Below, piece after piece: positions 21,581 to 32,440 of a stretch of 64,000 bases of DNA. How positions within the stretch are numbered: the stretch's first letter is position 1; each line of letters begins with the position of its first letter. The notes under the pieces are model-generated. The model was not told the DNA's origin and searched no databases. It saw only the letters and a program-made list of their open reading frames with translations. The translations under genes were made by a program, and so were the position numbers. The DNA comes from Leucogyrophana mollusca (lineage: Eukaryota > Basidiomycota > Agaricomycetes > Boletales), in NCBI GenBank assembly GCA_021014945.1, contig MU266357.1, positions 62,001-126,000 of the forward strand, read 5' to 3'.

Positions 21581-22967
21581 ATGGGAGAAAGAAACATTCA
21601 TGTACTCAGCGAGAATCCGTACAACGCCGAGCCGGACATAACAGAACTTATAAAGCATCCAATTACTCCCCTATCCCTTGTCTATTCACGAAATCACGGT
21701 GTGTTACTATTCTGGACTTGTTGGTATAATGAAATTCACAAACATTTAGGCAAGATGAAGGATCTGGAGAAAGATCAGTCCTCGGGAGTTGACTCGTATC
21801 GTCTTAAGATAGACGGTGAAATAGACGGCCTGAAGGAGACGTCTTTCACGATCAAGGATCTTATTGTATACTTTCCTCGTCAAGATGTCACGGCGGTCAT
21901 GAACGTACGCTGCGTTGCCTGGTGTATCGATAGAAGCCGCTAACAGCCATTTGATGCAGTGCGCAGGCAACCGCCGCGCTAAGATGGCGGAGAAGACCGA
22001 TCGAGACGTCGAGGGTCTCAAATGGGGCGAGGCCACCGTCGCAAATATAGCGTGGGCAGGTGTACCGCTGCGAACCATCCTGCTCCATGTTGGTGTACCG
22101 GCGCGCCCCTGTTATGAAGACCTGCACGTTTGCTTCTTGTCGCATACGACGTGCGAGGAAGACTCGTACTATGGTGCTTCTATACCGATGGATAAGGCAA
22201 TGGATGCGAAAGGCGACGTCCTGCTGGCGTATGAGGTGCGCTGTCATGTCGCTTTCGGATGGTCATGCTTGGCTTACCTCTGGTTTCTACGCCTTGTAGA
22301 TGAATGATGAACCGCTGATGTCGGAGCATGGATTCCCCCTTCGTGTCGTTGTCCCTGGCTACACTGGGACCCGGTGGGTGAAGTGGGTTGACCATATCAC
22401 CATTTCCCACCGCGAGTCTTCCAATTTCTACCAGCAGCGGGATTACAAAGTGTTACCCGAGAACGTCAGTGTCTCGACTTCGACCTCTTAGCCCGTGACG
22501 TGTACTTATTTACAAACCACAATACTGACCAGGTCACATCACACGATCAAGCTGACTCTGAAGGCTGGTGGAGCCGCCTACCACCCATCCAAGCGCTCAC
22601 GCTCAACTCGGTCGTTGCAAAGGTGGAACACGTCTTGGATGGGAATAACGTATACGTGAAAGCGATCGGCTACGCCTTCTCTCATACCCGCATCACTCGT
22701 GTTGAAGTTAGCGGGGATGGAGGGAAGGTGTGGACTTCCGCGAGGATCACGTATCAGGAAGGCAAATGGAGCTGGGCGCTGTGGGAAGGAGACGTGGGTG
22801 TAGATATCGGCGCCCAATTTTCGGAAGGTGGCGAGAAACAAGTTACAGTGCTTAGCCGTGCGTACGACGACAGTGGCGACGCACAAAACATCGAATGTCC
22901 TTGGAATCTTCGAGGAGTTGGGTTCAGTGGTGCTGGAGAGGGCTCGGCAGTGATTTCTACCCGGTAG
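21581..22967 (+). CDS. Sulfite oxidase-type molybdopterin enzyme
   Basis: Oxidises sulfite to sulfate using molybdenum cofactor. The start [18 protein letters not shown] is followed by [13 protein letters not shown], the usual entry to the oxidoreductase molybdopterin domain. The Mo-ligand cysteine lies in CAGNRR (intron placed exactly before TGC GCA GGC). Later conserved blocks are [36 protein letters not shown] and the dimerisation domain ([22 protein letters not shown]). No cytochrome b5 domain and no clear presequence, so it is more like plant or fungal cytosolic/peroxisomal sulfite oxidase or fungal nitrate-reductase-like enzymes than the animal mitochondrial form. At least four introns; about 400-430 aa. 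Confidence 0.88.
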
Positions 22968-23330
22968 CCGGTGAAGGACTCCCAAGTTCTCCGTCAGTCT
23001 CCGTCTTGGATTTTGATTGAAGATTCTACTTTCCCACCTGACTAAAGAGAAGGATTACTGATAGGCAAGTTGGAAGCCATGTAACTCGTACTGTCAACGC
23101 TGGTATATCATAACCCGCATACGTCGCTCTCTGCCGATTCGGGCCCGGTAGAGTGAGTCCCCGGCTTGAGTACTCAGGCTGATCATTGTTAGCTAGGTTG
23201 TATTCGGCCAGGGATGACATCATCCCCGAATAAGCAAAGGGGTGTATATAAGCTCTAGCTTCAATCTCGTGTGTATCAGCGCATCTCATTTCCCATCCTT
23301 CAAGCTTCCTCCTAAACACAGATAACAAGC
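22968..23330 (+). promoter_or_regulatory. Upstream region of the alcohol dehydrogenase with TATA box
   Basis: A TATATAAG element at about 23245-23252 lies ~80 bp before the ATG, a standard distance for a regulated fungal core promoter. Nothing else is recognised. Confidence 0.5.
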
Positions 23331-24449
23331 ATGCCAGGCTTTGATCTCACAGTTTACAAAGGCTCCTCAGATGGCAAAATCGTAAAAACCACAACTCACA
23401 AAGACACTCTCGGACATGATGAGGTACTCATCAAAGTCACGCACGCCGGATTGTGTGGCACAGACCAACACTACAGGACCGCGAATATCGTCCTGGGACA
23501 CGAGGGTATTGGTGTGGTTCAACAAGTAGGCTCGCAAGTTACAACTTTCAAAGTGTTCGTCTTCACCATTTTATTACCCCTAACTGTGCTCCTAACTTAC
23601 CCTTTGAATGTAGTGGTGAGCGTGCAGGGTGGGGTTACCTCCACGAATCATGCATGCACTGTGACGAATGTCTCAACGGCAACGAGATCCACTGTCTTGA
23701 ACGGCATATGTACGGTTCTGCAGAACAAGATCAAGGCGCTTTCGCTTCGCACGCTGTGTGGAAAGCCCCTTTCCTATTTCACATCCCTGATGCGCTGGAC
23801 TCCGCCTCAGCCGCACCCCTGATGTGCGCTGGCGCGACGGTGTTCAATGCCATGTACACCCACGGTTTGCGTTCCACTGACCGTGTGGGCATCGTCGGGG
23901 TCGGAGGGCTCGGACACCTTGCGATCCAGTTCGCTGCGAAGATGGGATGCGAGGTTGTCGTCTTCTCTGGGACCGAGAACAAGAAAGAAGAAGCTAAAGC
24001 GCTCGGGGCCAGCGAGTTTTATGCGACGAAGGGTGTTGACAAACTCGACATCGGCAGGCCGGTGAAACATCTCTATGTTACCACGAGCATCCTGCCGGAT
24101 TGGAATTTGTACGTGGACATTTTGTTGCAGTGGCCTCGAACCCTAAACTTATCAACCAAATAGGTACCTCCCCGTACTGGCCCCAAACGCCTCCATCTAT
24201 CCCCTGACTGTCGCAATGGGAGATCTCACAATTCCCTATATGGCGCTCGTCGAAAATGGTCTGCGTATACAAGGGGGTATCTGTCCTTCACGCGGAACTC
24301 ACGTCAAGATGTTGCGCTTTGCTGCGTTCCATGGAATCAAGCCCATCTCACAGACATTCCCACTGACTGTGGAGGGCATCGAGGAGGCTATGGAAAAGTT
24401 AGATAAGGGACAGATGAGATACAGGGCAGTTTTGGTGGCCGAAAATTAG
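23331..24449 (+). CDS. Zinc-type NADP alcohol dehydrogenase (CAD family)
   Basis: Medium-chain dehydrogenase that interconverts aldehydes and alcohols. Catalytic zinc ligands are in GLCGTDQH (Cys) and LGHEG (His-Glu); structural-zinc cysteines are spaced in CMHCDECLNGNEIHC. The Rossmann motif is GIVGVGGLGHLAIQFAAKMG. The C-terminal catalytic domain resumes after an intron as LYLPVLAPNASIYPLTV and ends RYRAVLVAEN. Two introns: the second has donor GTACGT near 24107 and acceptor AATAG at about 24165. The first, near 23550-23620, is awkward: only phase-0 donors exist, and the best acceptor (GTGAG before CGTGCAGGG) removes the usual VGD residues before R-x-GWGY. About 340 aa. It resembles cinnamyl/aryl-alcohol dehydrogenases of wood-associated fungi; the substrate is not determinable. 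Confidence 0.83.
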
Positions 24450-25847
24450 AGCTAAGCTGGCAAGGTGAAATAGTTGATGTACTTTTAGTGTTACTATTGG
24501 AATTGAGCCATTTCACAAGTATACACCAGTTCGATAGCTCGGTATCTATTTTTGCTGTAGTATTACTTACAGTGCCACTGTGTAGCGGCGAAAACAGCAT
24601 AATAAGCCACGGCCTCATGCTTTTGCTCATACCACAACTGTGGTATTGGAACTTGCTACGAGTTTCCGAGGAACTAATCCTGAAAGATCGTTTTGCCTGG
24701 CGACGCAGTTGGGTATGAGGCGCTGAGGATCAACATCATATCTGCCAAACATGTTAGCAAGAGCTCAGAGTTGAGACCAAGGGAATGCCTGGCCCAGACT
24801 TCGTGACTGGTCGAAGGACCACCAAAATGGCTGTTTCACCGCGTCTATACTTACCAAAAAGAGTATCCCTATTATAAAAGTCTCTGGGGGCTTTGGGCCC
24901 ATGGGCCGTCCTGACTTCGTGCTCAAAGTGTTTCCTTTTGCGTAAATCGGCATATTCAATTCTAGCCCGACTCCTTCAGCTTCTTGGTCTCTGTGTATTT
25001 ATTCCATGTTGTAATGTTTCATTTCCATGGGTTGGATGCTTTCTCTCATTGCGTTTAGCCTGTTGGTATCGCGTGCCCACCGTAGAATTCACAGAAAAGG
25101 TGACAAGATGGCCTTTGCTGCTCGAGCCACAGCGTGGTGGCATTATACAGCTCTTGTGTGCCCATAAGAGCTGCATCTCGACGGTACCATGGCAGGCCCA
25201 TAACTCTCGCATTTCTACCCTCAAGATCTTTGCTACAGCGCTAACCAAGTCCAATGACACACGTTTGGTCAGTGGCTCCCTCCGCTATTATGGTAGTATT
25301 GAATGAAATCTCATCCCGTTAACCCGTCAAGCACCATCGTCGTATTCTGCGTCAGCCGTCTTCTCGGAATGACCATCAGATGGAGCCGTGTAGATTATTG
25401 TGGATCCGGAGTAAGCAGATGTTCTCCACATACTCATGCCGCTCAACTGACGAGGCTTTCAAACTAAGCGATACGAAGGTGGTCCTCGTCTTGAGGGCCA
25501 ACCCGACTTGAGTATCAACTGTGAAAGTACCACAATAGACAAGCCACCCCAGAACGGCCAGGTGCTTCAAAATCTCTCTGGCTTGGACGACAATCGTGCC
25601 ACGACACACTGCACGGATCCGCTCACTTTATACCCGTTCTACCATTCAAGCCAGCTCTCGCTACTAAGAAGCCTGGCATTGTGTCACCTTATCCGGTGCT
25701 TCTTTACGACGGACCCAACCTATTTAGCGCTGGTGATAAAGCTCTGCATTTTGCTATCCCGCTACCAGTCAGCTCACCCAGAATGCTGCGCGACACCCAT
25801 TATCAGTTCTGGTGGTGTGTTTCTTCGCGTCCCGCGTCCTGGTAATC
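24450..25847. other. Intergenic, possible 5' exons of the CHAT gene
   Basis: No recognisable protein. The CHAT reading frame to the right is closed by a TAA near 25844, so any upstream exon of that gene must lie here and splice in, for example at the CAG near 25896-25898. A 146-codon frame at 25508-25948 has no family resemblance. Confidence 0.4.
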
Positions 25848-25917
25848 TGCTCAACGTATTGAATATATCCAAGCAGCATCGAAGTCCCAACTACGCAGGC
25901 ATCCTCGCTCGGTTCAC

Positions 25918-28653
25918 GTGTCGGTTAATGCCTTTCAACAGTCGGTAAACCTAACCGAGCCAGACCTTGCCACTGAATTTCGTGATGTCGCATTCGAGTC
26001 CCACACGTCCGGGCACCGCGACTACCCTTCGCTGCTCGAGAGGCGTGTTAATGCTCTTGAAGCTGGTTTCAGCCCTACACACAACCCACCGGGTCTAAAC
26101 CACGCTATCGAGCATTATGAAGTTGCTTTGAATTTGAAACAACTTCATCCTGATCAACACGATTTACACACAAGTCTGGCGAGCGCACTTCAAACGCGAC
26201 ATTGGCAATCGATCCGTCTTGTAGGCTTGGGGTTTGCTCTGAATCATTACAATTCGGCGCAAGCGCTTTTCCCCACCAGCCACGTCAAACATCGTGCATC
26301 CCTTTACCACCTCGCCAGCAGCCTCTTCAGTCGCTACAAGCATCTAGATGAGCTATCCGATCTGGAGAGTGCTATAGGAATTTACAGGTCTCTGCTAGAC
26401 GTGGATGTAGGCTATCCCGAACGTGACACGTTACTCTACGCCCTTGCCAATGGTCTCCTCATTCGCTTCCAGCGTTTGGGTGAACTAGAGGATCTCGACC
26501 TTTCCATACAATATCACAATGCGGCACTGAAGCTACGTGCTCCCGGACACCATAACCGTCCCAGATCACTTGTGGCCTGTGCTAGTGCCCGCCGGAACCA
26601 CTTTCGGGTGACGGGCGACGTGTCTGTCCTCGACGGCGCTATTGGGCTTGACAAGGCCGTGCTTGATTTGTACTCACCAAGACATCCCGAGCGTTATGCG
26701 GCACTGGTTGGTCTTGCCAATAGCCTCGTTGCCCGTTTCCAGCAATCCAATAACCTGGACGACCTCGGAGTCGCCATCGAACATTATGAAGCCGCGCTAG
26801 GATTATGCCCCCCTGGCCCTATTGAGCGTTCCATCCTGCTCCTTTATCTCGCAGAAGCGCTGAGAGTTGCCTACGAGAAGCGGGGGCGGGTAGAGGACCT
26901 GGAAACGGCGTTCGCACTTCTGTACGCAGCCCTCGACAATAGTGCAAAGCATCATCCGGTCTTATTGCACATCCACGGTTCCCTTGCTACATGCTATTTT
27001 GTGCAGTATGACATCACTCAATACGTGCCCCATCTGCAGTCGGCTTTCGCTCATCGTAGAGCAGCTTCCGCATGCAGGAGCGGTGGCCCTAGTCAGCAAT
27101 TTCAAGCGGCAATGCAATGGGTGGCCAGCGCAGAAATACACAATCATTCGTCGGCGTTGGATGCCTATAGATCAGCACTGCATGCCCTGGACCGATATGT
27201 CACAACAGGTTGTTCCGTCCTAACACGCCACCAAATTATCAAGAAGGCGCCAGGCCTAGCTGCCAATGCCGCGTCATGCGCTGTTCGTCAGAGCCAGGTC
27301 ACTGTCGCCGTGGAGTTACTAGAGCAGGGAAGGGCATTGTCTTGGACACATCTAGCGCGTTTTCGCAGCTCCGTCGATGAACTCCGGAATGGTGGTAACC
27401 ATGAACGTAAATTGGCTGACAATTTCGAGCGTCTCAGCTCACAGGTTAGGCAGACACCAGATCCACCCGAAGTGGCGCATGCGTTACACTACTGGCAGCT
27501 GTCAAAGGACTGGGATGAACTGGTGGAAAAAATACGACAAGTCGAAGGCTTTACACGGTTCCTCATGCCGCCGTTAATGGACGATCTTCTCGAGGCTGCC
27601 CGAGATGGTCCCGTCATAATTATGAACGTGGCCCTGTACTCTTGTGATGCCATCATCGTGCTGCAATCCGGGACACCACGTCATATACCCCTTCGACACC
27701 TTACTTTGGGCGATGTCGGACAACTATCAACATCGTTTTCAGAAATACTCAAGAGCACTGCTTCTAGTGAGGGGACGGCGAGGCAGAGGCGGCTAGTTGC
27801 TTTCCTGCGACAAGTATGGCAACTCGTCGTTTCCCCTGTGGTGGATGCGCTGATGGGGATGGAGGATACGGTGCCAAAAGGATCACGCATCTGGTGGTGC
27901 CCTACTTCCAAATTCACATCCTTGCCTTTGCACGCCGCAGGACCATATCGTCGAGGCGAGCCCAATCTGTCGGATTTGTACATTTCGTCTTACACTCCTA
28001 CCCTTTCCGCCCTCATAAGGCGGCGCGGACGGGACACAGAAGCTTCCCCTGTCATGAAGAAGTTTGTCGCAATAGGGCAACCAAACCCTCGGGGAAGCCG
28101 TAATCGCGAACTTCACTCTGTTAACATCGAGATGGATGTTGTTCGACGACTGCTCCCACCGTCAGTCTCCTTCACCGAGCTCCATGAGGATGCAGCTACA
28201 AAAGAAGGTGCACTGCGAGCTCTCCGTCAGCATTCCTGGGTCCATCTTGCCTGCCATGGAAAGCAAGACCTCGGACAGCCCTTCAACTCCTGTTTTGCCA
28301 TGCGGGACGGACCAGTATCTCTTCTTGACATCATCCAACTTGATCTCAAAGAGACAGCATTCGCGTTCTTGTCTGCATGTCATAGTGCGGTCGGCGACGA
28401 GGCCACACCAGATGAAGCCATTCACTTAGCTGCTGGGATGCAATTTTCGGGTTTCAGAAGCGTCATAGGGACGATGTGGTCCGTGGACGACGAAAGCGTG
28501 CACCATATGGTTTCCGCGGTCTACAAAAACCTGGTCGAAGAAGGAATGGATTACAGGAACGCTGCGAAGGCGCTGAACCAGGCTGTGAAGACGGTAGACA
28601 GACACAAGGTAACACTGGAGCAGAGAATTGTCTTTATTCACATCGGAGCATAG
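25918..28653 (+). CDS. TPR-CHAT domain protein (caspase-like peptidase fold)
   Basis: About 911 codons in one uninterrupted frame. Roughly residues 40-480 consist of degenerate TPR-like helical repeats of ~45-50 residues (pattern LA..L..RF...L.DL..AI..Y..AL.L.P.GH..R, e.g. LANSLVARFQQSNNLDDL). Residues ~640-905 form a CHAT domain, a separase/caspase-like cysteine peptidase fold: the putative catalytic His780 is in VHLACHG and Cys821 in FLSACHSAVGD, followed by FRSVIGTMWSVDD. The end (FIHIGA) is typical of basidiomycete family members. The first codon here is GTG and no ATG occurs before about residue 395, so the true start is in an unseen upstream exon. Bacterial TPR-CHAT proteins (e.g. Csx29) are regulated proteases in defence; the fungal role is not known. 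Confidence 0.82.
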   Translation: MSVNAFQQSVNLTEPDLATEFRDVAFESHTSGHRDYPSLLERRVNALEAGFSPTHNPPGLNHAIEHYEVALNLKQLHPDQHDLHTSLASALQTRHWQSIRLVGLGFALNHYNSAQALFPTSHVKHRASLYHLASSLFSRYKHLDELSDLESAIGIYRSLLDVDVGYPERDTLLYALANGLLIRFQRLGELEDLDLSIQYHNAALKLRAPGHHNRPRSLVACASARRNHFRVTGDVSVLDGAIGLDKAVLDLYSPRHPERYAALVGLANSLVARFQQSNNLDDLGVAIEHYEAALGLCPPGPIERSILLLYLAEALRVAYEKRGRVEDLETAFALLYAALDNSAKHHPVLLHIHGSLATCYFVQYDITQYVPHLQSAFAHRRAASACRSGGPSQQFQAAMQWVASAEIHNHSSALDAYRSALHALDRYVTTGCSVLTRHQIIKKAPGLAANAASCAVRQSQVTVAVELLEQGRALSWTHLARFRSSVDELRNGGNHERKLADNFERLSSQVRQTPDPPEVAHALHYWQLSKDWDELVEKIRQVEGFTRFLMPPLMDDLLEAARDGPVIIMNVALYSCDAIIVLQSGTPRHIPLRHLTLGDVGQLSTSFSEILKSTASSEGTARQRRLVAFLRQVWQLVVSPVVDALMGMEDTVPKGSRIWWCPTSKFTSLPLHAAGPYRRGEPNLSDLYISSYTPTLSALIRRRGRDTEASPVMKKFVAIGQPNPRGSRNRELHSVNIEMDVVRRLLPPSVSFTELHEDAATKEGALRALRQHSWVHLACHGKQDLGQPFNSCFAMRDGPVSLLDIIQLDLKETAFAFLSACHSAVGDEATPDEAIHLAAGMQFSGFRSVIGTMWSVDDESVHHMVSAVYKNLVEEGMDYRNAAKALNQAVKTVDRHKVTLEQRIVFIHIGA

Positions 28654-28851
28654 CAAAGTTATGTCTTCGCTCTTCTGTGCGATCAACTTGCTGGTCCAAG
28701 CGTTAGCCCAGCAGCTGGGTCTGTACAATGTAAAACCCTCGAGTCTGCAACAAAGCTTTTTGCCGTGGCCGTGACGATGTATTATCATGTAACAATGTGA
28801 CCTTCGGTGACATCAGCCACCATCTCCAAATTCTAGGTGGTGTGACGGTGA

Positions 28852-28859
28852 TGACGTCA
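28852..28859. promoter_or_regulatory. Perfect CRE palindrome (TGACGTCA)
   Basis: ATF/CREB-type bZIP site 88 bp upstream of the next gene's ATG, with a TATATA-like box at about 28891-28896 between them. This arrangement suggests stress-dependent expression; inferred only. Confidence 0.5.
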
Positions 28860-28946
28860 AGCGCCTCTAATCTCTACTCCTTAGTTTTGCTATATAGGCC
28901 TTTGCGTTTTCTTCCGCTTTGCCACCTCAGCCCAAAATCCCCCGCC

Positions 28947-29788
28947 ATGTACTCTCTCACTGCTGCCAGAATTGCAATAAAGCGCTCCTCGGGAATCGCT
29001 CCCACAGCGGCCAGATATACCTCCACAAGGTATGTTCATAATGGGTCTCAATTGGACTGTGTTGGTGACACAGTTTAAAGATTTTATTCTAGGTCTGTCC
29101 TCGTTCTATCCTTCAAAAGGCGACTGACTTGACTTTCCGTCCAGTACGATGCACGACAACGATGCAGATGTAAGCAAGTGACATGTCGTTGCTTTAGCCC
29201 CTATGTAACGGATGCGGCTTTTGACAGGTCCTTGATCGCGAAAAACGCAGGAATTTATCCGGTGTACAACACAAAACTTCCTCACCTCACGAGGATGCCC
29301 CGGGTTGGAACGAGTCTCTTGCCAGTACATCAGAAGCCCACGTCAAGGTGCGTATGTTTTGTGGCTTGTCGATTGGTGAAACTTACGCAAAGACAGGCTG
29401 ATCGCTCTACTACCTCCGTGCATGATCTTCAGCGAAAGACTGTAAACTATATCCAGTCAAGGCATTCCCCCGACGAAAGGCTTGAACCTCGCGAGGCGAC
29501 ATACACCCACGATGAAGTCACCGGCCCCCTTGGCAGCGCTCGTGTTGGCGAGTTTGAAGGTGTCATTGGGGATGGCGATAGTGGGTTTGACCTTGAAGAG
29601 ACGGTGGTTGATCCCGACGGGAGGACTGTCAAAAGACATGTGTTGCACGAAGAGACTACAGAGGTCTTGAGGGATGGCGAGCCAACTGCGAGCGAAGCTA
29701 ACGTGAGCTATAATTTGCGTGATAACGGATTAGCTGCTAATTTTGTCTCGGCTATTTGCAGTTGAATGCTGATCGTGGACGGTACTAG
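28947..29788 (+). CDS. Small conserved fungal protein with mitochondrial-type presequence
   Basis: Exons 28947-29029, 29145-29169, 29228-29347, 29397-29702 and 29762-29788 sum to 561 nt, 186 aa. The N-terminus (MYSLTAARIAIKRSSGIAPT) is Arg/Ser/Ala-rich and lacks acidic residues, as in a mitochondrial targeting sequence. The middle (STMHDNDADVLDREKRRNLS, then EDAPGWNESLASTSEAHVKA) looks like a conserved but uncharacterised fungal family; the C-terminal half is acidic and hydrophilic. Exon 2 is only 25 nt, so the frame check across it is a good support. No catalytic motif is visible. The function is unknown; a CRE site upstream hints at stress control. Confidence 0.75.
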
Positions 29789-30027
29789 GTGTTGTCCTGA
29801 CTCCCAACGTGAAGTGCATTGTTTTCGCTACTATTTGCATTCACTTACACCTATGTAATGGTACTGATATCATTCATTCGCGAATTGAGCTTTCCGTACC
29901 CCTCGTACAAAATAGCAATATTAGTGTACATCATATTAACAAGGCTGTGGCGGGAAAAAAATATGACAATGAGGTGAAGCTACGAGTAATGCTAATAAGG
30001 AGTAAATAGGCTACCGACTTCCTCCCT

Positions 30028-30946
30028 TCAGGCGTTTGTCTCATCCCCGATGGTCTCTCCGGGGATTATAACAGGTCCTACTCCGAACTCCCCGTCCCCG
30101 GGAAGGGTCTCACCCTTTGCACCAGTCTCGGTCGGTGGAAGGCGCACGGGACCCGGTCCGAAGCGACCACCGAAGGGGCTATGTTGTGGGGGTGGCTTCA
30201 CCGGGCCAGGACCGAACTTTATGCTCTCTCCAGGCAGTCGCACTGGCCCGGGTCCGAAGTGTCCACCGAAGGGACCTTGTTGGGCAGATAACTTTACTGG
30301 CCCCGGACCAAGCTCGACGTTCTCTGAGAGGGCGTTGGAGGTAGGGATAGAGGGAAGTGTGACGTGGAAGGTCTGCTCGGTGACGACTTGGTTGACGGTA
30401 GTCACGCGGCGGGGGTCAAAGTCACCACGAACGTTGGGTGGCTGGTTGTTGTGCTGCGTGGGCGCGATGCTGGAGGGGTACCAAGATTAGTACTATATCT
30501 AAAGGTAAACAGACTGCAACCTACATTACATTGAGTGAAGAGGTAACTTTGCTTTGTGCCGGGGCACCAAGAACGAGAAACTTCGAATCAACGAGAGCGG
30601 TGTAGAAGATGCCGACAAGTCCCGACTGTATTATGGTCAGCGTGAAGCAGTATACCCAAACAAATGATCTACACACCAATTGGCCCTCCGTGCCTTCCAC
30701 TTCGAGCCCGCCGTTGACCGTCACGCTCGCCCCTCGTTGCTCGGGCCCTGCTGCAGATTGCTCAAGGAGCTGCTGCTTGTACTGTTCACGGGAGAGGTGC
30801 TTCCCGTTAACGGTGATGTTCACTGGGGTAGCAAAGAATGCATCGAATGCAGCATCAAAGTCGGCAGTTGTGGTCGCCTCAAGCAGCGTAGTGAGATGAC
30901 TCTCAGTGAACGCTGTGAGCGTAGGGAGAACGATATCTGTTGACAT
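30028..30946 (-). CDS. NTF2/SnoaL-like protein with FGPGPV repeats
   Basis: The N-terminal ~130 residues (MSTDIVLPTLTAFTESHLTT, then ADFDAAFDAFFATPVNITVN, and after an intron SGLVGIFYTALVDSKFLVLG) look like a small NTF2/SnoaL-like fold. The C-terminal half has a proline/glycine repeat: five units beginning (F/L)GPGPV or FGVGPV followed by KLS, RLP, KPP, RLP and IIP, alternately long (with QGPFGGH or HSPFGGR) and short. Two introns: one joins EGQL to SGLVG; the other has donor AT|GTAGGT and acceptor CCAG, yielding SLNV-II-APTQHNN. Total about 255-260 aa. No signal peptide. The family appears basidiomycete-restricted and its function is unknown. A TATA box and a nearby decayed copy accompany it. 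Confidence 0.7.
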
Positions 30947-31010
30947 TTCTCGTGGGGGATGTGGATGATGTGTTGTACGTAGAAGTGGGCTAGGAATGAT
31001 GGATCGCTGA

Positions 31011-31019
31011 CCTTATATA
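31011..31019 (-). promoter_or_regulatory. TATA box of the FGPGPV-repeat gene
   Basis: TATATAAGG read on the minus strand, about 65-70 bp upstream of the start codon at 30946. Confidence 0.5.
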
Positions 31020-32149
31020 CGTACTTCGGCGGGAGGGCGGTGCGTACGGAGAGTACGTATAGATAGAAACATGCACTGCGTTTACCAACCCATGACAGTG
31101 AAATCTGGATGCCCGTCACGGACCCTGGTCATGTCCGGCGACGGGTGCCGCCGAACAATGATACGAAGTGAAAGCGAGTGGAGCTGCGGTCTAACGCCCG
31201 GTGTTCAAACAATGTTTGCAAATAGCAGAACCATCGGAGCCCAGGGAACTGGAATCCGAACGTCCAAGTATCGCGGCGAGACGGTCAGAATCCGAACGTC
31301 GCATCGAAAGCTTCCAAACGATGCGTAAGATCCCTGCACGTTCAAGGGTGCAAAGGTCCGCTGTCAAGTTGTCCCACGTAACCGCCGCAAACGTCCTTGG
31401 TAACGGGTCGTCTTTCGTCCATTCCAAGACGCAGACGGGCAGTGACATAAGATGGTTGCACAGCAATGATTGAACTTACTTTGAATCAAGTTGCGGGTCC
31501 GCTTCTATCGTATCGGGCGATGCGAGCATCGTGTAGCCTGGGCGTCTGTTCGCTGTTTCGGTGAAACAGATTGAACGCCGGGCGCTGATACCAATGATTC
31601 GACCGAAAATGAAACTGTTCAGGCTTTTCGATCATCCACGCACGGACTACAGCATTGCTCAGGCTTCTGATATGGCAAGCCAATCTGGCGATCGAACGTG
31701 CTCTTTGTTACAGAAAGATCGTTAAAGCTTTACAATAGCTGGCTGTCTCCTGAATTTGAGAGTAATGAATCGTACAAATGCATGATCTGACCCGCGTTAG
31801 TGACGCTCCAAGCCGCTGTAGGCTGCTTGAGGCCTAAGGCCTGAGATCTGGTGCTGCGAAGTGGATGATAGTAGCTGGTCACCCAGGCCACCCGGGAAAT
31901 TTTGGTAAATGTGGCAATGCTTAGTAAGTGCTAGTATGCTGGCGTAGAGGCTCAAGCGCTCATCACTTCTGAGTATGAGTTTGCAAGCTTTCAAGTCATA
32001 CGATACATGACCCCTTAGTATGATTAGGCTATATGGACTACAGAAGTGCCCGGTGTAACCTAGCCTAATATCTCGGATAAAGTTGCGGGCCTTTCAACAA
32101 ACCGCAGCACTGTCCAGGACAGTCCTCAAGTACTCCTTCTTTGTCCATT
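31020..32149. other. Intergenic, no gene supported
   Basis: Short frames only. A 13-base word GAATCCGAACGTC occurs twice about 37 bp apart near 31254 and 31291, too little to call a repeat element. The stretch lies between a gene and its decayed copy, so it may derive from the same duplication. Confidence 0.4.
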
Positions 32150-32440
32150 GTATTGGCGAGCCAACGCCGAACTCCCCATCTCTGGGAATGGTCACAATTT
32201 AGGCACCAATATCGCCTTTGGAGAGGCGCGCAGGGTCAGGGCCAAAGTTACCCCCAAAGGGCGAGGGCTCGTGGTGAGGGGGATTTCAAATCCAGGTCCC
32301 TGGATATCCTTTGCGGGGGTGAGTTTCTGCGCTGAGTGAGTAGGGTGTGACAGTGCCACCATTCGCGCCACTGGTGTGTCGAGCTAATTTCTGATTCACG
32401 GTTGTCGCGCAGCGCGGATCAACTAATCAGTCGATCAGCT
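32150..32440 (-). pseudogene. Decayed partial copy of the FGPGPV-repeat gene
   Basis: Plus-strand sequence 32170-32270 aligns well by eye with 30090-30180 of the intact gene: shared CCGAACTCCCC, then a GGGAA.GGTC segment, then GGCGC.C.GGG.C..GG.CC.AA at the same spacing. A second block near 32350-32430 (GTGTGACAGTG, then CACGGTTGTCGCGCAG) aligns with 30355-30420. The repeat middle is collapsed, and stops and indels abolish the reading frame. No equivalent of the NTF2-like first exons was found to the right. Confidence 0.6.

Noticed and set aside
31254..31303. Short direct repeat GAATCCGAACGTC twice
   Set aside because: Two copies of 13 bases are too few to claim a tandem repeat or element.
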